Part shown: one piece after another, positions 16,544-26,173 of the stretch
How positions within the stretch are numbered: the stretch's first letter is position 1
Layout of the letters: each line of letters begins with the position of its first letter
NCBI RefSeq assembly: GCF_003815915.1
Contig: NZ_CP033929.1
Span: forward strand, 2,542,001-2,606,000
Length of the DNA: 64,000 nt
Source of the DNA: Chryseobacterium indoltheticum
Lineage (GTDB): Bacteria > Bacteroidota > Bacteroidia > Flavobacteriales > Weeksellaceae
Direction of reading: 5' to 3'
Position numbers and translations under genes: made by a program
The notes under the pieces: generated by a model
What the model was told of the DNA's origin: nothing
The model's database searches: none
What the model saw: only the letters and a program-made list of their open reading frames with translations

Positions 16544-19072
16544 TTAATTTCGCAAATCTTCCAAAAACTGTTCCAAAGAATACAGATCACTTATCAAAAC
16601 TTCTCTGGCTTTAGCACCATTAAATCCACCAACAATACCGCTTGCCTCCAATTGATCCATAATTCTTCCAGCTCTGTTATAGCCCAATTTCAATTGTCTT
16701 TGAAGCATTGAAGTAGAGCCTTGCTGAGTGGAAACAATAATTCTTGCCGCCTCTTCAAACAAAGCATCTTTTTCGTTAGGATCAAATGCACCAACTGTAC
16801 TTGTTGCTTCTTCTGAAACATATTCGGGAAGTAAAAATGCAGAAGCATATCCTTTTTGTTCTCCAATAAACTCAGCAAGTCTTTCAACTTCAGGAGTATC
16901 TACAAATGCACACTGAAGTCTTAAAATTTCGTTTCCGTTAAAATAAAGCATATCACCTTTACCAATCAGCTGATCTGCACCTGTTGAATCTAAAATAGTT
17001 CTGGAATCTACACTTGAAATTACTCTGAATGCCGCTCTCGCAGGGAAATTGGCTTTAATCATCCCTGTAATTACGTTTACAGAAGGTCTTTGTGTCGCTA
17101 CAATCAAGTGAATTCCTACCGCTCTTGCCAACTGTGCCAATCTCGCAATCGGAAGTTCAACTTCTTTTCCGGCAGTCATAATCAAATCTGCAAACTCATC
17201 GACTACCAAAACAATGTAAGGTAAATAACGGTGACCGTTTTCAGGATTTAATTTTCTTTCGGTAAATTTTTTATTATATTCCTTTAGATTTTTACAGAAT
17301 GCATTTTTAAGCAAATCATAACGCTGATCCATCTCAATACAGAGAGAATTCAAAGTATTGATTACTTTATTGGTGTCTGTAATGATTGCATCGTCAGAAT
17401 CCGGAAGTTTTGCCAGATAATGTCTTTCAATTTTTGAATATAATGAGAGTTCCACTTTTTTAGGATCTACCATTACAAACTTCAATTCACTTGGGTGTTT
17501 TTTGTAGAGTAGGGAAGTCAGGATTGCATTGATTCCGACAGATTTTCCTTGTCCGGTTGCTCCCGCCATCAAAAGGTGAGGCATTTTTGCTAAATCTGCC
17601 ATAAACACTTCGTTAGAAATTGTTTTACCAAAAACAACAGGCAAATCCATATCTGTATTCTGGAATTTCTGAGAAGCAATCACCGATCTCATAGAAACCA
17701 TTGTCGGATTTTTTCTCGGAACTTCAATACCAATTGTTCCTTTTCCAGGCATCGGTGCAATAATTCTAATCCCTAAAGCAGAAAGATTTAAAGCAATATC
17801 ATCCTGTAATTTTTTGATTGAAGCCACTCTGATTCCTGCTTCGGGTACAATTTCATACAAAGTCACCGTTGGCCCGATCGTCGCTTTAATTTCAGCAATT
17901 CCTACATTAAAGTTTTTTAGAAGTCCGACAATTTTATTTTTATTTTCTTCTAATTCTTCTTTATTAATCGAAATTTCTTCATTCCCGTATTCTTTCAATA
18001 AATCTAAAGTCGGCATCTGGAATTTTGCCAAATCTAAACGATGATCATACAAACCATGTTTATCAACTAAATCCTGAGACTGCTTGTCTGCATCATCAAT
18101 AATATCAATAACCGGAGCAACTTCAACTTTAAATTTGATATCATCCGTTTCAGAAGAGCTTGAAACAGGAGCATCAAAAGCATCTTCAGGTTTTATAACA
18201 GGAATTGTAGGTGTTGTTGTAATATTTAAGTTTAAAGTAGGCGCAGCTTCTTTGTCTTCCTCAAAAGATGTTTGATTGGGTGTCACAATTGTTTCTACTT
18301 CTGTAATCGGCTGAGTTTCCTGAATAACCGGAGCTTGCTTGGTCGTTTCAGGTTTTTTTCTATTTTCGGATAGATCGGTTACGGTAATATTTGGTGTTTC
18401 TTCAATTACTTCCTCTTCCAATTCCTGATCGGCATCAAAACTCTGATCAGAATTTGGCATCATCGATCTTACTTTACCGATGGTATTTTCATTAATTACA
18501 TCAAGTTTAGCTTTTATTGAGCTTGGCCGAAGATTAAATTCAAGAATAAAATACAGGGCAATACTCACAATTAAAACCATCCAAAGACCAACATTTCCGA
18601 TAATCGCAGAAAGGGAATCCATAATTTGATAGCCGTAAACTCCGCTCAACACTCCACCATTACCATTGCCTCTAGTAATAGCACCCAATAAAATAGGTAA
18701 CCAGCAAATAAAAAAAAGTGAGTGCCCGAAAGTCATCCACGGTTTAAAGATTCTTTTCTTTAAAATCATTGTTCCGAAGACTACAAATAGAAAAGCAACA
18801 ATAAATGAAGCAATACCAATACTTTCAAAAATGAAAATATTACCAAGCCAATCGCCAAGTTTTCCAAATATGTTTGATGATTTTATCGTCTTATCCAATA
18901 TAGTTCCGGCCTGGCTCTGATCTGCCTTCCAGTTCATTAAATAAGAAATAAAAGACAGCGTAAGCACTCCGGCAAAAACAATAAATGTAAGTCCGAAAAA
19001 AATACGTGGTTTTGATAAGATTTTGCCTGCCTCAGGCATTTCCTGTTGGTTTTTTTGTGATTTCTTTTCCAT
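16544..19072 (-). CDS. ftsK: DNA translocase FtsK
   Basis: An 842-residue double-stranded-DNA motor that clears the chromosome dimer-resolution region during division. Four or so N-terminal membrane helices (residues 25-190) are followed by an acidic, Pro/Thr-rich linker, then the alpha/beta motor with Walker A GATGQGKSVG near 502 and Walker B LVVDEFADL, and finally the gamma winged helix (RQLKLGYNRAGRIMDQLE) that reads KOPS-like sites. The ATG at 19072 is preferred because a TAnnTTTG box lies 15-22 bp upstream. Longer starts at 19156 or 19291 add Lys-rich residues not typical of FtsK. Confidence 0.94.
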   Translation of the reverse strand: MEKKSQKNQQEMPEAGKILSKPRIFFGLTFIVFAGVLTLSFISYLMNWKADQSQAGTILDKTIKSSNIFGKLGDWLGNIFIFESIGIASFIVAFLFVVFGTMILKKRIFKPWMTFGHSLFFICWLPILLGAITRGNGNGGVLSGVYGYQIMDSLSAIIGNVGLWMVLIVSIALYFILEFNLRPSSIKAKLDVINENTIGKVRSMMPNSDQSFDADQELEEEVIEETPNITVTDLSENRKKPETTKQAPVIQETQPITEVETIVTPNQTSFEEDKEAAPTLNLNITTTPTIPVIKPEDAFDAPVSSSSETDDIKFKVEVAPVIDIIDDADKQSQDLVDKHGLYDHRLDLAKFQMPTLDLLKEYGNEEISINKEELEENKNKIVGLLKNFNVGIAEIKATIGPTVTLYEIVPEAGIRVASIKKLQDDIALNLSALGIRIIAPMPGKGTIGIEVPRKNPTMVSMRSVIASQKFQNTDMDLPVVFGKTISNEVFMADLAKMPHLLMAGATGQGKSVGINAILTSLLYKKHPSELKFVMVDPKKVELSLYSKIERHYLAKLPDSDDAIITDTNKVINTLNSLCIEMDQRYDLLKNAFCKNLKEYNKKFTERKLNPENGHRYLPYIVLVVDEFADLIMTAGKEVELPIARLAQLARAVGIHLIVATQRPSVNVITGMIKANFPARAAFRVISSVDSRTILDSTGADQLIGKGDMLYFNGNEILRLQCAFVDTPEVERLAEFIGEQKGYASAFLLPEYVSEEATSTVGAFDPNEKDALFEEAARIIVSTQQGSTSMLQRQLKLGYNRAGRIMDQLEASGIVGGFNGAKAREVLISDLYSLEQFLEDLRN

Positions 19073-19086
19073 AATGTCAGTCTGGG

Positions 19087-19094
19087 CAAATTTA
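19087..19094 (-). promoter_or_regulatory. Promoter -7 box for ftsK
   Basis: Minus-strand TAAATTTG matches TAnnTTTG; the predicted start near 19081 is 9 bases before ATG 19072. No convincing -33 TTG. Confidence 0.5.
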
Positions 19095-19294
19095 ATGTTT
19101 TTTTTAGATTTTAAATATTTTTTAGGAGAAAACACGTTTGTTTTTTGATGTGACATTTTAGGAAGATAATTACACCTTATTTTTATGGTTAATTTAATAA
19201 AATAAAGCTTATTAAGAACGTTTAAAAATAAGCACAATCCCTTTTTAAGTGACAAAAAACAGCTTTTTTTAGCCTCCTTTCGGTTTATCATCCT

Positions 19295-19302
19295 TATTTT
19301 TG
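19295..19302 (+). promoter_or_regulatory. Promoter -7 box for the ccsBA gene
   Basis: TATTTTTG matches TAnnTTTG; the transcript would begin near 19308, about 15 bases before the ATG at 19323. Confidence 0.5.
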
Positions 19303-19322
19303 CATGTCAAGTAAAAAATATC

Positions 19323-22300
19323 ATGAAGAAGCTGCAGGATATAATTATCTCCACCAGAACAATGGCTGTTCTATTGCTAGTTTATGCATTTGCCATGGCA
19401 TATGCAACGTTCCTAGAAAACGATTACGGAACACCAACCGCAAAAGCCTTAATTTATGAAGCAAAATGGTTTGAACTCATTATGCTTCTCCTCATCATTA
19501 ATTTTGTGGGAAACATTGGGCGATACCGTCTTTGGAAAAGAGAAAAATGGCCTGTATTGGTATTTCACCTTTCATTTATCTTTATTTTCGTTGGAGGCGC
19601 TATTACCAGATACATCAGTTTTGAAGGTCAAATGAGCATCAGAGAAGGTGAAACTTCAAACGAAATTGTTACCGACAAACAATTCTTTAAAATTCAGATC
19701 GAAGATAAAGGTGATGTCTTGAATTATCAGGATGTTCCTTATTTGATGTCTCCGCTACATAAAGATTTTAAGGCAACTTATGATTTCCACGGAAAACCGG
19801 TTAAGATAAAAACTTTGGACTATGTTCAGAGAAAAAAAGACAGTTTAGTTGCTGATAAAAACGGAGCAGAATATCTTCACTTGGTGTCGACTGCAGAAAC
19901 AGGAAGACAGAATATTTACATCAAATCCGGCGAAACAAAATCAATCAACGGAACTTTGGTTACTTTCAACAGAGCTATTGACGGAGCTGTAGAATTTAAA
20001 CAGGTAAACGGGCAAATGATGATTAAAACTCCTGTTGATGCAACTTATATGACGATGGCAACTCAGGCAACAGGAAATACTGCTAAAGATCAATACCAAC
20101 CTTTGGTTTTGAGAAGTCTTTACAGCATTAATGAATTAAAGTTGGTTGTTCCGGAAGGTCTTAGAAAAGGTAAACTAATGGCTTTTGAAGGCGATAGAAA
20201 GAAAGATCAGAATGTTCCTGATGCGATGACGATAGAAATTGAAGGTCCGAAAACGAAACAAATCGTAGAACTCTCTGTAGAAAGAGGAAACCCCAATGCT
20301 TACAAACAAGTAACAATGGATGGTCTGAATATTATGGTTGGTTTTGGCCCTAAAATTTATACCACACCTTTTGCTATAAAACTGGATGATTTCGTAATGG
20401 AAACTTATCCCGGAAGTTCATCTCCCAGTGCATACGAAAGTCACATAAAAATCATCGATGAAGGAAAACAGACTCCTTATAAAATCTATATGAATAACGT
20501 TCTTAATTATAAAGGTTACCGCTTTTTCCAGGCGAGTTATACGCCAGACAGAATGGGAACTTTATTATCTGTGAATCATGACTTTTGGGGAACTTTAATT
20601 TCTTATATTGGTTATGCATTTTTATTCGGAGGTATGTTTGTGATGTTCTTCTGGAAAGGAACCCATTTTTGGAAGCTTAATAAAATGCTGAAAGACATCA
20701 ACAAGAAAAGAGCTGCAACGGTAATTTTATTATTCTTAAGCTTAAGTTTGAGCGCTCAGAAAATCGAAACTCACGGTACTTCAGACGGTAGCAGAGAACA
20801 CGTACATGTAGAAGGAGACGGTCATACTCATGATATTGCTCCTCAAGCAGTTCAGCCACAAGGAAATCAACAGAATTCTTTGGCAGCTCCTTTAACGAAA
20901 ATGAGAATGATTTCGCCTGACGAAATAATTGCCAGAAATAAAATCACTAAAGAACATGCAGATAAGTTTGGTTATCTTTTGGTACAGAATTATGAAGGTA
21001 GAATTGTACCGATCAACACGCAGGCTTTAGATGTTTTAAGAAAACTTTATAAAAGAGATAAATTTAAAGGAACTGACGGGAAATATCTAACGGCTGAACA
21101 ATGGTTCTTATCGATCAATACAGATACACCAAGCTGGACGATGGTTCCGTTAATCAAAGTGGATGCAAAAGGAGGTGAAGAACTTCTGAGAAAAACAAAA
21201 GCCGACGAAGATGGTTACACTTCTTTGATGAATCTTTTCCCGTCTGATGGAAGCGGAAACCTTACTTATATTTTGGATGCCGATTACAACACCGCATTCC
21301 GTAAAAAACCAGCAGAACAATCTGAATACGATAAGCAAATTATTAAACTAAACGAAAGAGTACAGATTTTTAATGAATTCTTCAGCGGACAGTTTATGAG
21401 AATCGTTCCTGTGAAAAATGACCCGAATCATACCTGGCATTCTTGGTTAGACCAAAAAATGGAGCCGGATATGGAATCTCAGAAAGTAATGGGACCGTAT
21501 TTCGCAGAAGCACTTCAGGCACAAAAAACAGGCGACTGGAGCAAAGCAGATGCTGAGTTGAAAAAGCTTTCGGACTATCAGCAAAAATGGGCGAAAGCAG
21601 TAGTTCCATCAGAAACAAAAGTGAATCTGGAGGTTTTCATCAATAAAGCTGATATCAATTTCAAATTATTGATTTTCTATACAATCATTGGAGGTTTATT
21701 ATTGATTTTAGGTTTTTTAGAATTATTTAAGCCTAATAAAACTCTTAACAGAATCATCAAAGGAATTATTTATGTAGGAATTGCAGGGTATGTTGCTCAC
21801 TTCTTAGGATTGATTGCAAGATGGTATATATCAGGTCACGCTCCTTGGAGTAATGGTTACGAAGCAATTATTTTCATTTCATGGGTCGGAATTTCTGCAG
21901 GATTAATGTTCTATTTCGGATTTGGAAAACCAAGCTTAGGGAAAAAGACATTAGATTCTACAGTAAAGCCTGTAAAAAAAGGAAATACTTCCAATGCTTT
22001 AATTCCTGCAGCAGGATTTATGGTTGCTGTTATTATGATGGGATTTGCACACGGAGGTTCAGCGCTTGATCCGCAGATTACACCGCTGGTTCCTGTACTG
22101 AAATCTTATTGGTTAATTGTACATGTTGCCATTATTGTATCGAGCTACGGTTTCTTTGCATTGTCAATGATTATTGCAGTAATTTCATTAGTATTTTATA
22201 TTATCTCAGATAAGAATTTATTTAAAGTTCATAATGATTCTACTTTAAAAGAATTGGCTATTGTATCTGAAATGTCTTTAACTATCGGACTTTTTGCATT

Positions 22301-22655
22301 AACAGTAGGAAACTTCTTAGGAGGAATCTGGGCGAATGAATCTTGGGGAAGATACTGGAGCTGGGATCCAAAAGAAACCTGGGCATTTATTTCAATCATG
22401 GTATATGCTTTTGTTTTACACATGAGATTGGTTCCGGGATTGAGAAGCAGATGGGCATTCCACGTAGCAACAATGTTTGCATTTTGCTCGATGGTAATGA
22501 CGTATTTCGGAGTTAATTATTACTTAAGCGGATTGCACTCTTATGCAGCAGGTGATCCGGTTCCGGTTCCAGCTTGGGTATATATCGGCTTGGCAACTAT
22601 GTTTACTTTAGCATTAGTATCTTACTTTAAGTTTGTTGCTTTAAAGAAAAAATAA
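19323..22655 (+). CDS. ccsBA: Fused CcsB/CcsA (ResB-ResC) cytochrome c synthetase
   Basis: A 1110-residue system II cytochrome c maturation protein that carries haem across the membrane and joins it to apocytochrome c. The N-terminal ResB part has membrane helices near residues 10-30, 55-75 and 75-95, a large periplasmic domain, and a helix near 425-445. The C-terminal CcsA part has about eight helices and the haem-binding WWD-type motif WGRYWSWDPKETW near 1010. Between them lies an unusually long periplasmic region (about 450-770) that opens with a His-rich stretch near 483-503. A strong terminator follows. The FtsK gene is divergent. Confidence 0.92.
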   Translation: MKKLQDIIISTRTMAVLLLVYAFAMAYATFLENDYGTPTAKALIYEAKWFELIMLLLIINFVGNIGRYRLWKREKWPVLVFHLSFIFIFVGGAITRYISFEGQMSIREGETSNEIVTDKQFFKIQIEDKGDVLNYQDVPYLMSPLHKDFKATYDFHGKPVKIKTLDYVQRKKDSLVADKNGAEYLHLVSTAETGRQNIYIKSGETKSINGTLVTFNRAIDGAVEFKQVNGQMMIKTPVDATYMTMATQATGNTAKDQYQPLVLRSLYSINELKLVVPEGLRKGKLMAFEGDRKKDQNVPDAMTIEIEGPKTKQIVELSVERGNPNAYKQVTMDGLNIMVGFGPKIYTTPFAIKLDDFVMETYPGSSSPSAYESHIKIIDEGKQTPYKIYMNNVLNYKGYRFFQASYTPDRMGTLLSVNHDFWGTLISYIGYAFLFGGMFVMFFWKGTHFWKLNKMLKDINKKRAATVILLFLSLSLSAQKIETHGTSDGSREHVHVEGDGHTHDIAPQAVQPQGNQQNSLAAPLTKMRMISPDEIIARNKITKEHADKFGYLLVQNYEGRIVPINTQALDVLRKLYKRDKFKGTDGKYLTAEQWFLSINTDTPSWTMVPLIKVDAKGGEELLRKTKADEDGYTSLMNLFPSDGSGNLTYILDADYNTAFRKKPAEQSEYDKQIIKLNERVQIFNEFFSGQFMRIVPVKNDPNHTWHSWLDQKMEPDMESQKVMGPYFAEALQAQKTGDWSKADAELKKLSDYQQKWAKAVVPSETKVNLEVFINKADINFKLLIFYTIIGGLLLILGFLELFKPNKTLNRIIKGIIYVGIAGYVAHFLGLIARWYISGHAPWSNGYEAIIFISWVGISAGLMFYFGFGKPSLGKKTLDSTVKPVKKGNTSNALIPAAGFMVAVIMMGFAHGGSALDPQITPLVPVLKSYWLIVHVAIIVSSYGFFALSMIIAVISLVFYIISDKNLFKVHNDSTLKELAIVSEMSLTIGLFALTVGNFLGGIWANESWGRYWSWDPKETWAFISIMVYAFVLHMRLVPGLRSRWAFHVATMFAFCSMVMTYFGVNYYLSGLHSYAAGDPVPVPAWVYIGLATMFTLALVSYFKFVALKKK

Positions 22656-22678
22656 AATCATACATATATATTATATAG

Positions 22679-22709
22679 AATCCCGGAAGTTATTTTCGGG
22701 ATTTTTTGT
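22679..22709 (+). terminator. Terminator after ccsBA
   Basis: AATCCCG and CGGGATT form a stem around GAAGTTATTTT, with extra inner pairing, and are followed directly by a T run. Confidence 0.85.
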
Positions 22710-22776
22710 TTTTAAAAAAAAAGTGACATAGGAAACTGAAACGTTAAGAAAATTTTAATTAATCCGTTAAAAAATT

Positions 22777-22923
22777 CCAACTGTTTGAGCACGTAACAAA
22801 ATGTCAAACAATGAACAAATTTCAAATTCGTGCGAGTTTTGGGATTTTAGAATTAATTTCAATTTTTAGTGGAAGATTCTAAGTCTTGAACTTTTGTTTC
22901 TTTTGTTTCAAGACAAAAGAAAT
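22777..22923. repeat. Palindrome-rich element, candidate dispersed flavobacterial repeat
   Basis: Three inverted pairs are nested here: TTAGAAT (22847) with ATTCTAA (22876); GTCTTGAA (22883-22890) with TTCAAGAC (22907-22914); and TTTCTTTTGT (22897-22906) with ACAAAAGAAA (22913-22922). The last two share bases and exclude each other. From memory, very similar wording recurs between genes in Chryseobacterium and Flavobacterium genomes. Confidence 0.5.
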
Positions 22924-22998
22924 AAAAAAGGATAAATTGTATTAAATTTATACATATCTTTATGATATCAAAATAATATCACTTTAAAAATAAAAATC

Positions 22999-23877
22999 AT
23001 GGAAAAAGTTCTAAAACCAATGTCAGGTTATTTGGCATTAGTAATCTCTCTTCTTTTATTGGGAGGTTCAGCTTATCTTTTTATTTATGGTATCAATGAT
23101 GGTGAAAATCCAGATATCACGTATGTTATCATTTCACTTATTTCATTTTTCATTACCTTTTTTTTATTGAAGGGTTTAATGATTATTCAGCCCAATCATT
23201 CAAGAGTGCTTAATTTCTTTGGAAAATATGTAGGCTCTGTAAAAGACAACGGATTGTTTTTTATTAATCCTTTGTATTCATCTCAAAAAATGTCTTTACG
23301 TTCAGAAAACTTACAGGGACAGACTTTGAAGGTAAACGACAAAATGGGAAATCCAATCGAAATTGCAGTGGTGATGGTTTGGAAAGTAGGAGACACCTAC
23401 AAAGCAGCATTTGATGTAGAAAGATATTCAGATTTTGTAAAAATGCAGAGTGAGGCGGCAGTACGTCATTTGGCAATGAGTTTCCCTTATGATAATCTTG
23501 AAGACGATCACGCACCGATTACTTTAAGAGAAGGTGGTGAAAAAATCAATTCAATACTTGAACAGGAATTAACAGACAGACTTTCAAAAGCCGGAATTAT
23601 CATTCAGGAAGCGAGAATCTCACATTTGGCTTATGCATCTGAAATTGCAGGAGCAATGCTTCAAAGACAACAGGCAACCGCCATTGTAGCGGCGAGAACT
23701 AAGATCGTAGAAGGTGCAGTGGGAATGGTAGATTTAGCTTTAAAAAAGCTTTCCGCAGAAAATATTGTTGAATTGGATGACGAAAGAAAAGCAGCAATGG
23801 TAAGCAATTTAATGGTGGTATTATGCGGGGAAAAAGCAGCTCAGCCAATTTTAAATGCAGGAACTTTGTATAATTAA
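22999..23877 (+). CDS. SPFH/band-7 (stomatin/prohibitin-like) membrane protein
   Basis: A 292-residue protein with two N-terminal hydrophobic segments (about 12-32 and 40-62), then the SPFH core: NHSRVLNFFGKYVGSVKDNGLFFINP near 70-95, VMVWKVGDTYKAAFDVERY near 125, and the helical tail with AMLQRQQATAIVAARTKIVEGAVGMVDLAL near 215-245. Such proteins form large membrane-bound oligomers in functional microdomains. It is followed by a small ribbon-helix-helix gene, an arrangement I have seen in other Bacteroidota; a link is plausible but unproven. Confidence 0.88.
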   Translation: MEKVLKPMSGYLALVISLLLLGGSAYLFIYGINDGENPDITYVIISLISFFITFFLLKGLMIIQPNHSRVLNFFGKYVGSVKDNGLFFINPLYSSQKMSLRSENLQGQTLKVNDKMGNPIEIAVVMVWKVGDTYKAAFDVERYSDFVKMQSEAAVRHLAMSFPYDNLEDDHAPITLREGGEKINSILEQELTDRLSKAGIIIQEARISHLAYASEIAGAMLQRQQATAIVAARTKIVEGAVGMVDLALKKLSAENIVELDDERKAAMVSNLMVVLCGEKAAQPILNAGTLYN

Positions 23878-24044
23878 GGTTGAGGATAAGTTTAAGATTT
23901 ATAAAATAAGACTCATTATTAAAGAAAGTATAGATCTTTGCTGAGTGAATGCCTTTGTGAACGAAAAATATCCTCAATAATTTTAAGAAAAAGTCTTTGC
24001 GACCTTTGTGTTAAAAAGAAATTTTTGACTAGAAAAACAATAAA

Positions 24045-24233
24045 ATGAAATCAGAAAAAGCTCAGAAATCTCCCGAAAACAAAAGCAAAAAATCTTTCGT
24101 GATAAGGATAGATGAGTCTACCTATAAACTTCTTGAAAAATGGGCAAGTGACGAGTTTAGAAGCGTCAACGGACAGATTGAATATCTTCTTAATCAGAAT
24201 TTGGTCAATTCGGGGAGAAAGAAAAAAGAATAA
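24045..24233 (+). CDS. Arc-like ribbon-helix-helix small protein
   Basis: A 62-residue basic protein. After a Lys/Ser-rich N-terminus comes KSFVIRIDESTYKLLEKWASDEFRSVNGQIEYLLNQNL, the pattern of an Arc/MetJ strand-helix-helix fold in which the strand residues contact DNA as a dimer. There is no toxin gene next to it. The SPFH gene lies 168 bp upstream on the same strand. A terminator follows. It could regulate the SPFH gene or bind other partners; neither is shown. Confidence 0.8.
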   Translation: MKSEKAQKSPENKSKKSFVIRIDESTYKLLEKWASDEFRSVNGQIEYLLNQNLVNSGRKKKE

Positions 24234-24255
24234 ATTTTATAATTAAAACAAAATT

Positions 24256-24282
24256 AAAAGCAGAGAATTATTCTTTGCTTTT
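24256..24282. terminator. Bidirectional terminator
   Basis: AAAAGCAGAGAA and TTCTTTGCTTTT form a 12-bp stem (one wobble) with a TTA loop and T tracts outward, between the convergent 24045 and 24284 genes. Confidence 0.8.
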
Positions 24283-24283
24283 T

Positions 24284-24478
24284 TTATTGAAAAATCCCGG
24301 TAAAATAACTACTGATTACACTCCAAAAGTTTTTCCCTAAGAAATAAATCAACGTTGAAGTAATAATTCCTTTTACCGTAAAAAAGATGATTCCGCCAAT
24401 ACCGAATTTCTTAAGCATTTTCTTCCACCTTGACTTTTTTTCCACATTCTCTTCGTTTGTAGCTTCTTTCGTTTCCAT
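24284..24478 (-). CDS. Small single-pass membrane protein, unknown
   Basis: A 64-residue protein: an acidic N-terminus, a Lys/Arg-rich stretch (KKSRWKKMLKKFG), then about 35 hydrophobic residues (IGGIIFFTVKGIITSTLIYFLG...). This fits one membrane helix or a hairpin with the N-terminus inside. I recognise no family. Its amino-acid make-up and the flanking terminator support a real gene. Confidence 0.6.
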   Translation of the reverse strand: METKEATNEENVEKKSRWKKMLKKFGIGGIIFFTVKGIITSTLIYFLGKNFWSVISSYFTGIFQ

Positions 24479-24611
24479 TTCTGCAATTATAAAGGTTTAC
24501 TTACAAAGATAAACATGTTTATAATTAGTCCAAATAAAATCATTCAAAAAATTAAAATTTTCCAGGTTCATAATATTTTTTATCTTAGGGGAAACGAAAA
24601 GTTAAATTTTT

Positions 24612-26162
24612 ATGTCAAAGAAAATCAAAGATTTCGGGATTGAAAAATCATTACAAAATTTAGGAATCAAAGATGAAAATAAGGGAACTTCTACAGGAGG
24701 TAAATTTTTTGCATCAGGAAAATCTATAGAAAGTTATTCTCCGGCAGACGGAAGATTAATAGCCAAAGTAAAACTATCAAACGAAAAAGATTACGACAAA
24801 GTAATAGAATCTGCTCAAAAAGCATTTCTGGAATTCAGAACTGTACCAGCGCCAAAAAGAGGCGAAATTGTACGTCAGCTTGGGCAAAAATTAAGAGAAT
24901 ACAAAGACGATCTTGGTAAACTGGTTTCTTATGAAATGGGGAAATCTTTGCAGGAAGGTCTTGGTGAAGTGCAGGAAATGATAGACATCTGCGATTTTGC
25001 AGTGGGCTTATCAAGACAGCTTCACGGGTACACCATGCATTCAGAAAGACCTGGTCACAGAATGTACGAGCAATATCATCCGCTAGGAATTGTAAGTATC
25101 ATCACAGCATTCAACTTTCCGGTAGCTGTTTGGGCTTGGAATACCGCTTTAGCTTGGATTTGCGGAAACGTTACCATCTGGAAACCGTCAGAAAAAACTC
25201 CGCTTTGTGCAATCGCATGTCAGAATATTATGAATGAGGTTTTAGCAGAAAATAATCTTTCTGAAGGAATTTCTAGTGTATTGGTTGCAGACCACACAAT
25301 CGGACAAAAATTGGTTGATGACAAACGAATTACTTTGGTTTCATTCACCGGTTCTACAAGAGTCGGAAGAATGGTTTCTTCTAAAGTTGCTGAAAGATTT
25401 GGTAAATCAATCTTAGAATTAGGTGGTAATAATGCTATCATTATTTCTAAAGATGCTGATCTTGATATGTCAATTATCGGAGCGGTTTTCGGAGCGGTAG
25501 GAACTGCAGGACAAAGATGTACTTCAACGAGAAGATTGATTATTCACGAATCTGTTTATGACGAAGTGAAAAACCGTCTGGCAAAAGCGTACGGACAATT
25601 AAAAATAGGAAATCCTTTGGATGAAAATATGCACGTTGGGCCGCTTATCGATGTTGAAGCTGTCAATCAGTACGAATTGGCAATCGAAAAATGTAAGAAA
25701 GAAGGCGGAAAATTCGTCGTTGAAGGTGGAGTTCTGAAAGGTAAAGATTACGAATCTGGTTGTTATGTAAAACCTTGCATCGCTGAAGTTAAAAATTCTT
25801 ACGAAATCGTACAGCACGAGACTTTTGCACCAATTTTATATCTAATTAAATATAAAACTCTGGAAGAAGCAATTGCCATTCAAAATGATGTTCCGCAAGG
25901 TTTATCTTCAGCAATTATGACTCAGAATTTAAGAGAAGCAGAATTATTCCTTTCTCATGCAGGTTCAGATTGTGGAATCGCCAATGTAAATATTGGAACT
26001 TCAGGTGCCGAGATCGGTGGAGCTTTCGGTGGCGAAAAAGAAACTGGCGGCGGTAGAGAATCTGGTTCTGATGTCTGGAAATATTATATGAGAAGACAAA
26101 CCAATACTATTAATTACACAGCAAGTCTTCCATTAGCTCAGGGAATTAAATTTGATCTTTAA
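24612..26162 (+). CDS. ALDH7-family L-piperideine-6-carboxylate / aminoadipate semialdehyde dehydrogenase
   Basis: A 516-residue aldehyde dehydrogenase of the antiquitin (ALDH7) group. It has the NAD-fold motif FTGSTRVGR near 238, the general-base Glu in LELGGNNA near 267, and the catalytic Cys in GTAGQRCTSTRR near 302. The next gene encodes lysine 6-aminotransferase, so this enzyme most likely oxidises alpha-aminoadipate semialdehyde (in equilibrium with piperideine-6-carboxylate) to L-alpha-aminoadipate with NAD(P)+. The pair corresponds to the pcd/lat genes described in 'Flavobacterium lutescens'. A long hairpin lies between the two genes. Confidence 0.9.
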   Translation: MSKKIKDFGIEKSLQNLGIKDENKGTSTGGKFFASGKSIESYSPADGRLIAKVKLSNEKDYDKVIESAQKAFLEFRTVPAPKRGEIVRQLGQKLREYKDDLGKLVSYEMGKSLQEGLGEVQEMIDICDFAVGLSRQLHGYTMHSERPGHRMYEQYHPLGIVSIITAFNFPVAVWAWNTALAWICGNVTIWKPSEKTPLCAIACQNIMNEVLAENNLSEGISSVLVADHTIGQKLVDDKRITLVSFTGSTRVGRMVSSKVAERFGKSILELGGNNAIIISKDADLDMSIIGAVFGAVGTAGQRCTSTRRLIIHESVYDEVKNRLAKAYGQLKIGNPLDENMHVGPLIDVEAVNQYELAIEKCKKEGGKFVVEGGVLKGKDYESGCYVKPCIAEVKNSYEIVQHETFAPILYLIKYKTLEEAIAIQNDVPQGLSSAIMTQNLREAELFLSHAGSDCGIANVNIGTSGAEIGGAFGGEKETGGGRESGSDVWKYYMRRQTNTINYTASLPLAQGIKFDL

Positions 26163-26173
26163 AATAATTTAGA

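Larger units (their letters stand above)
22656..22998. other. 343-bp gene-free spacer with a terminator and a palindromic repeat
   Basis: Besides the ccsBA terminator, it holds a palindrome-rich element at about 22777-22923. The last 75 bp before the SPFH gene are AT-rich with no clear TAnnTTTG box. No open frame of note. Confidence 0.6.

Noticed and set aside
19073..19291. Longer FtsK N-terminus from 19291 or 19156
   Set aside because: A minus-strand TAnnTTTG box at 19087-19094 would lie inside the longer versions, and the extra Lys/Cys-rich residues are not a known FtsK feature. The start at 19156 cannot be fully excluded.
24045..24478. Toxin-antitoxin pair made of the ribbon-helix-helix gene and its neighbour
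   Set aside because: The neighbour is on the opposite strand, is a small membrane protein, and a bidirectional terminator separates them.
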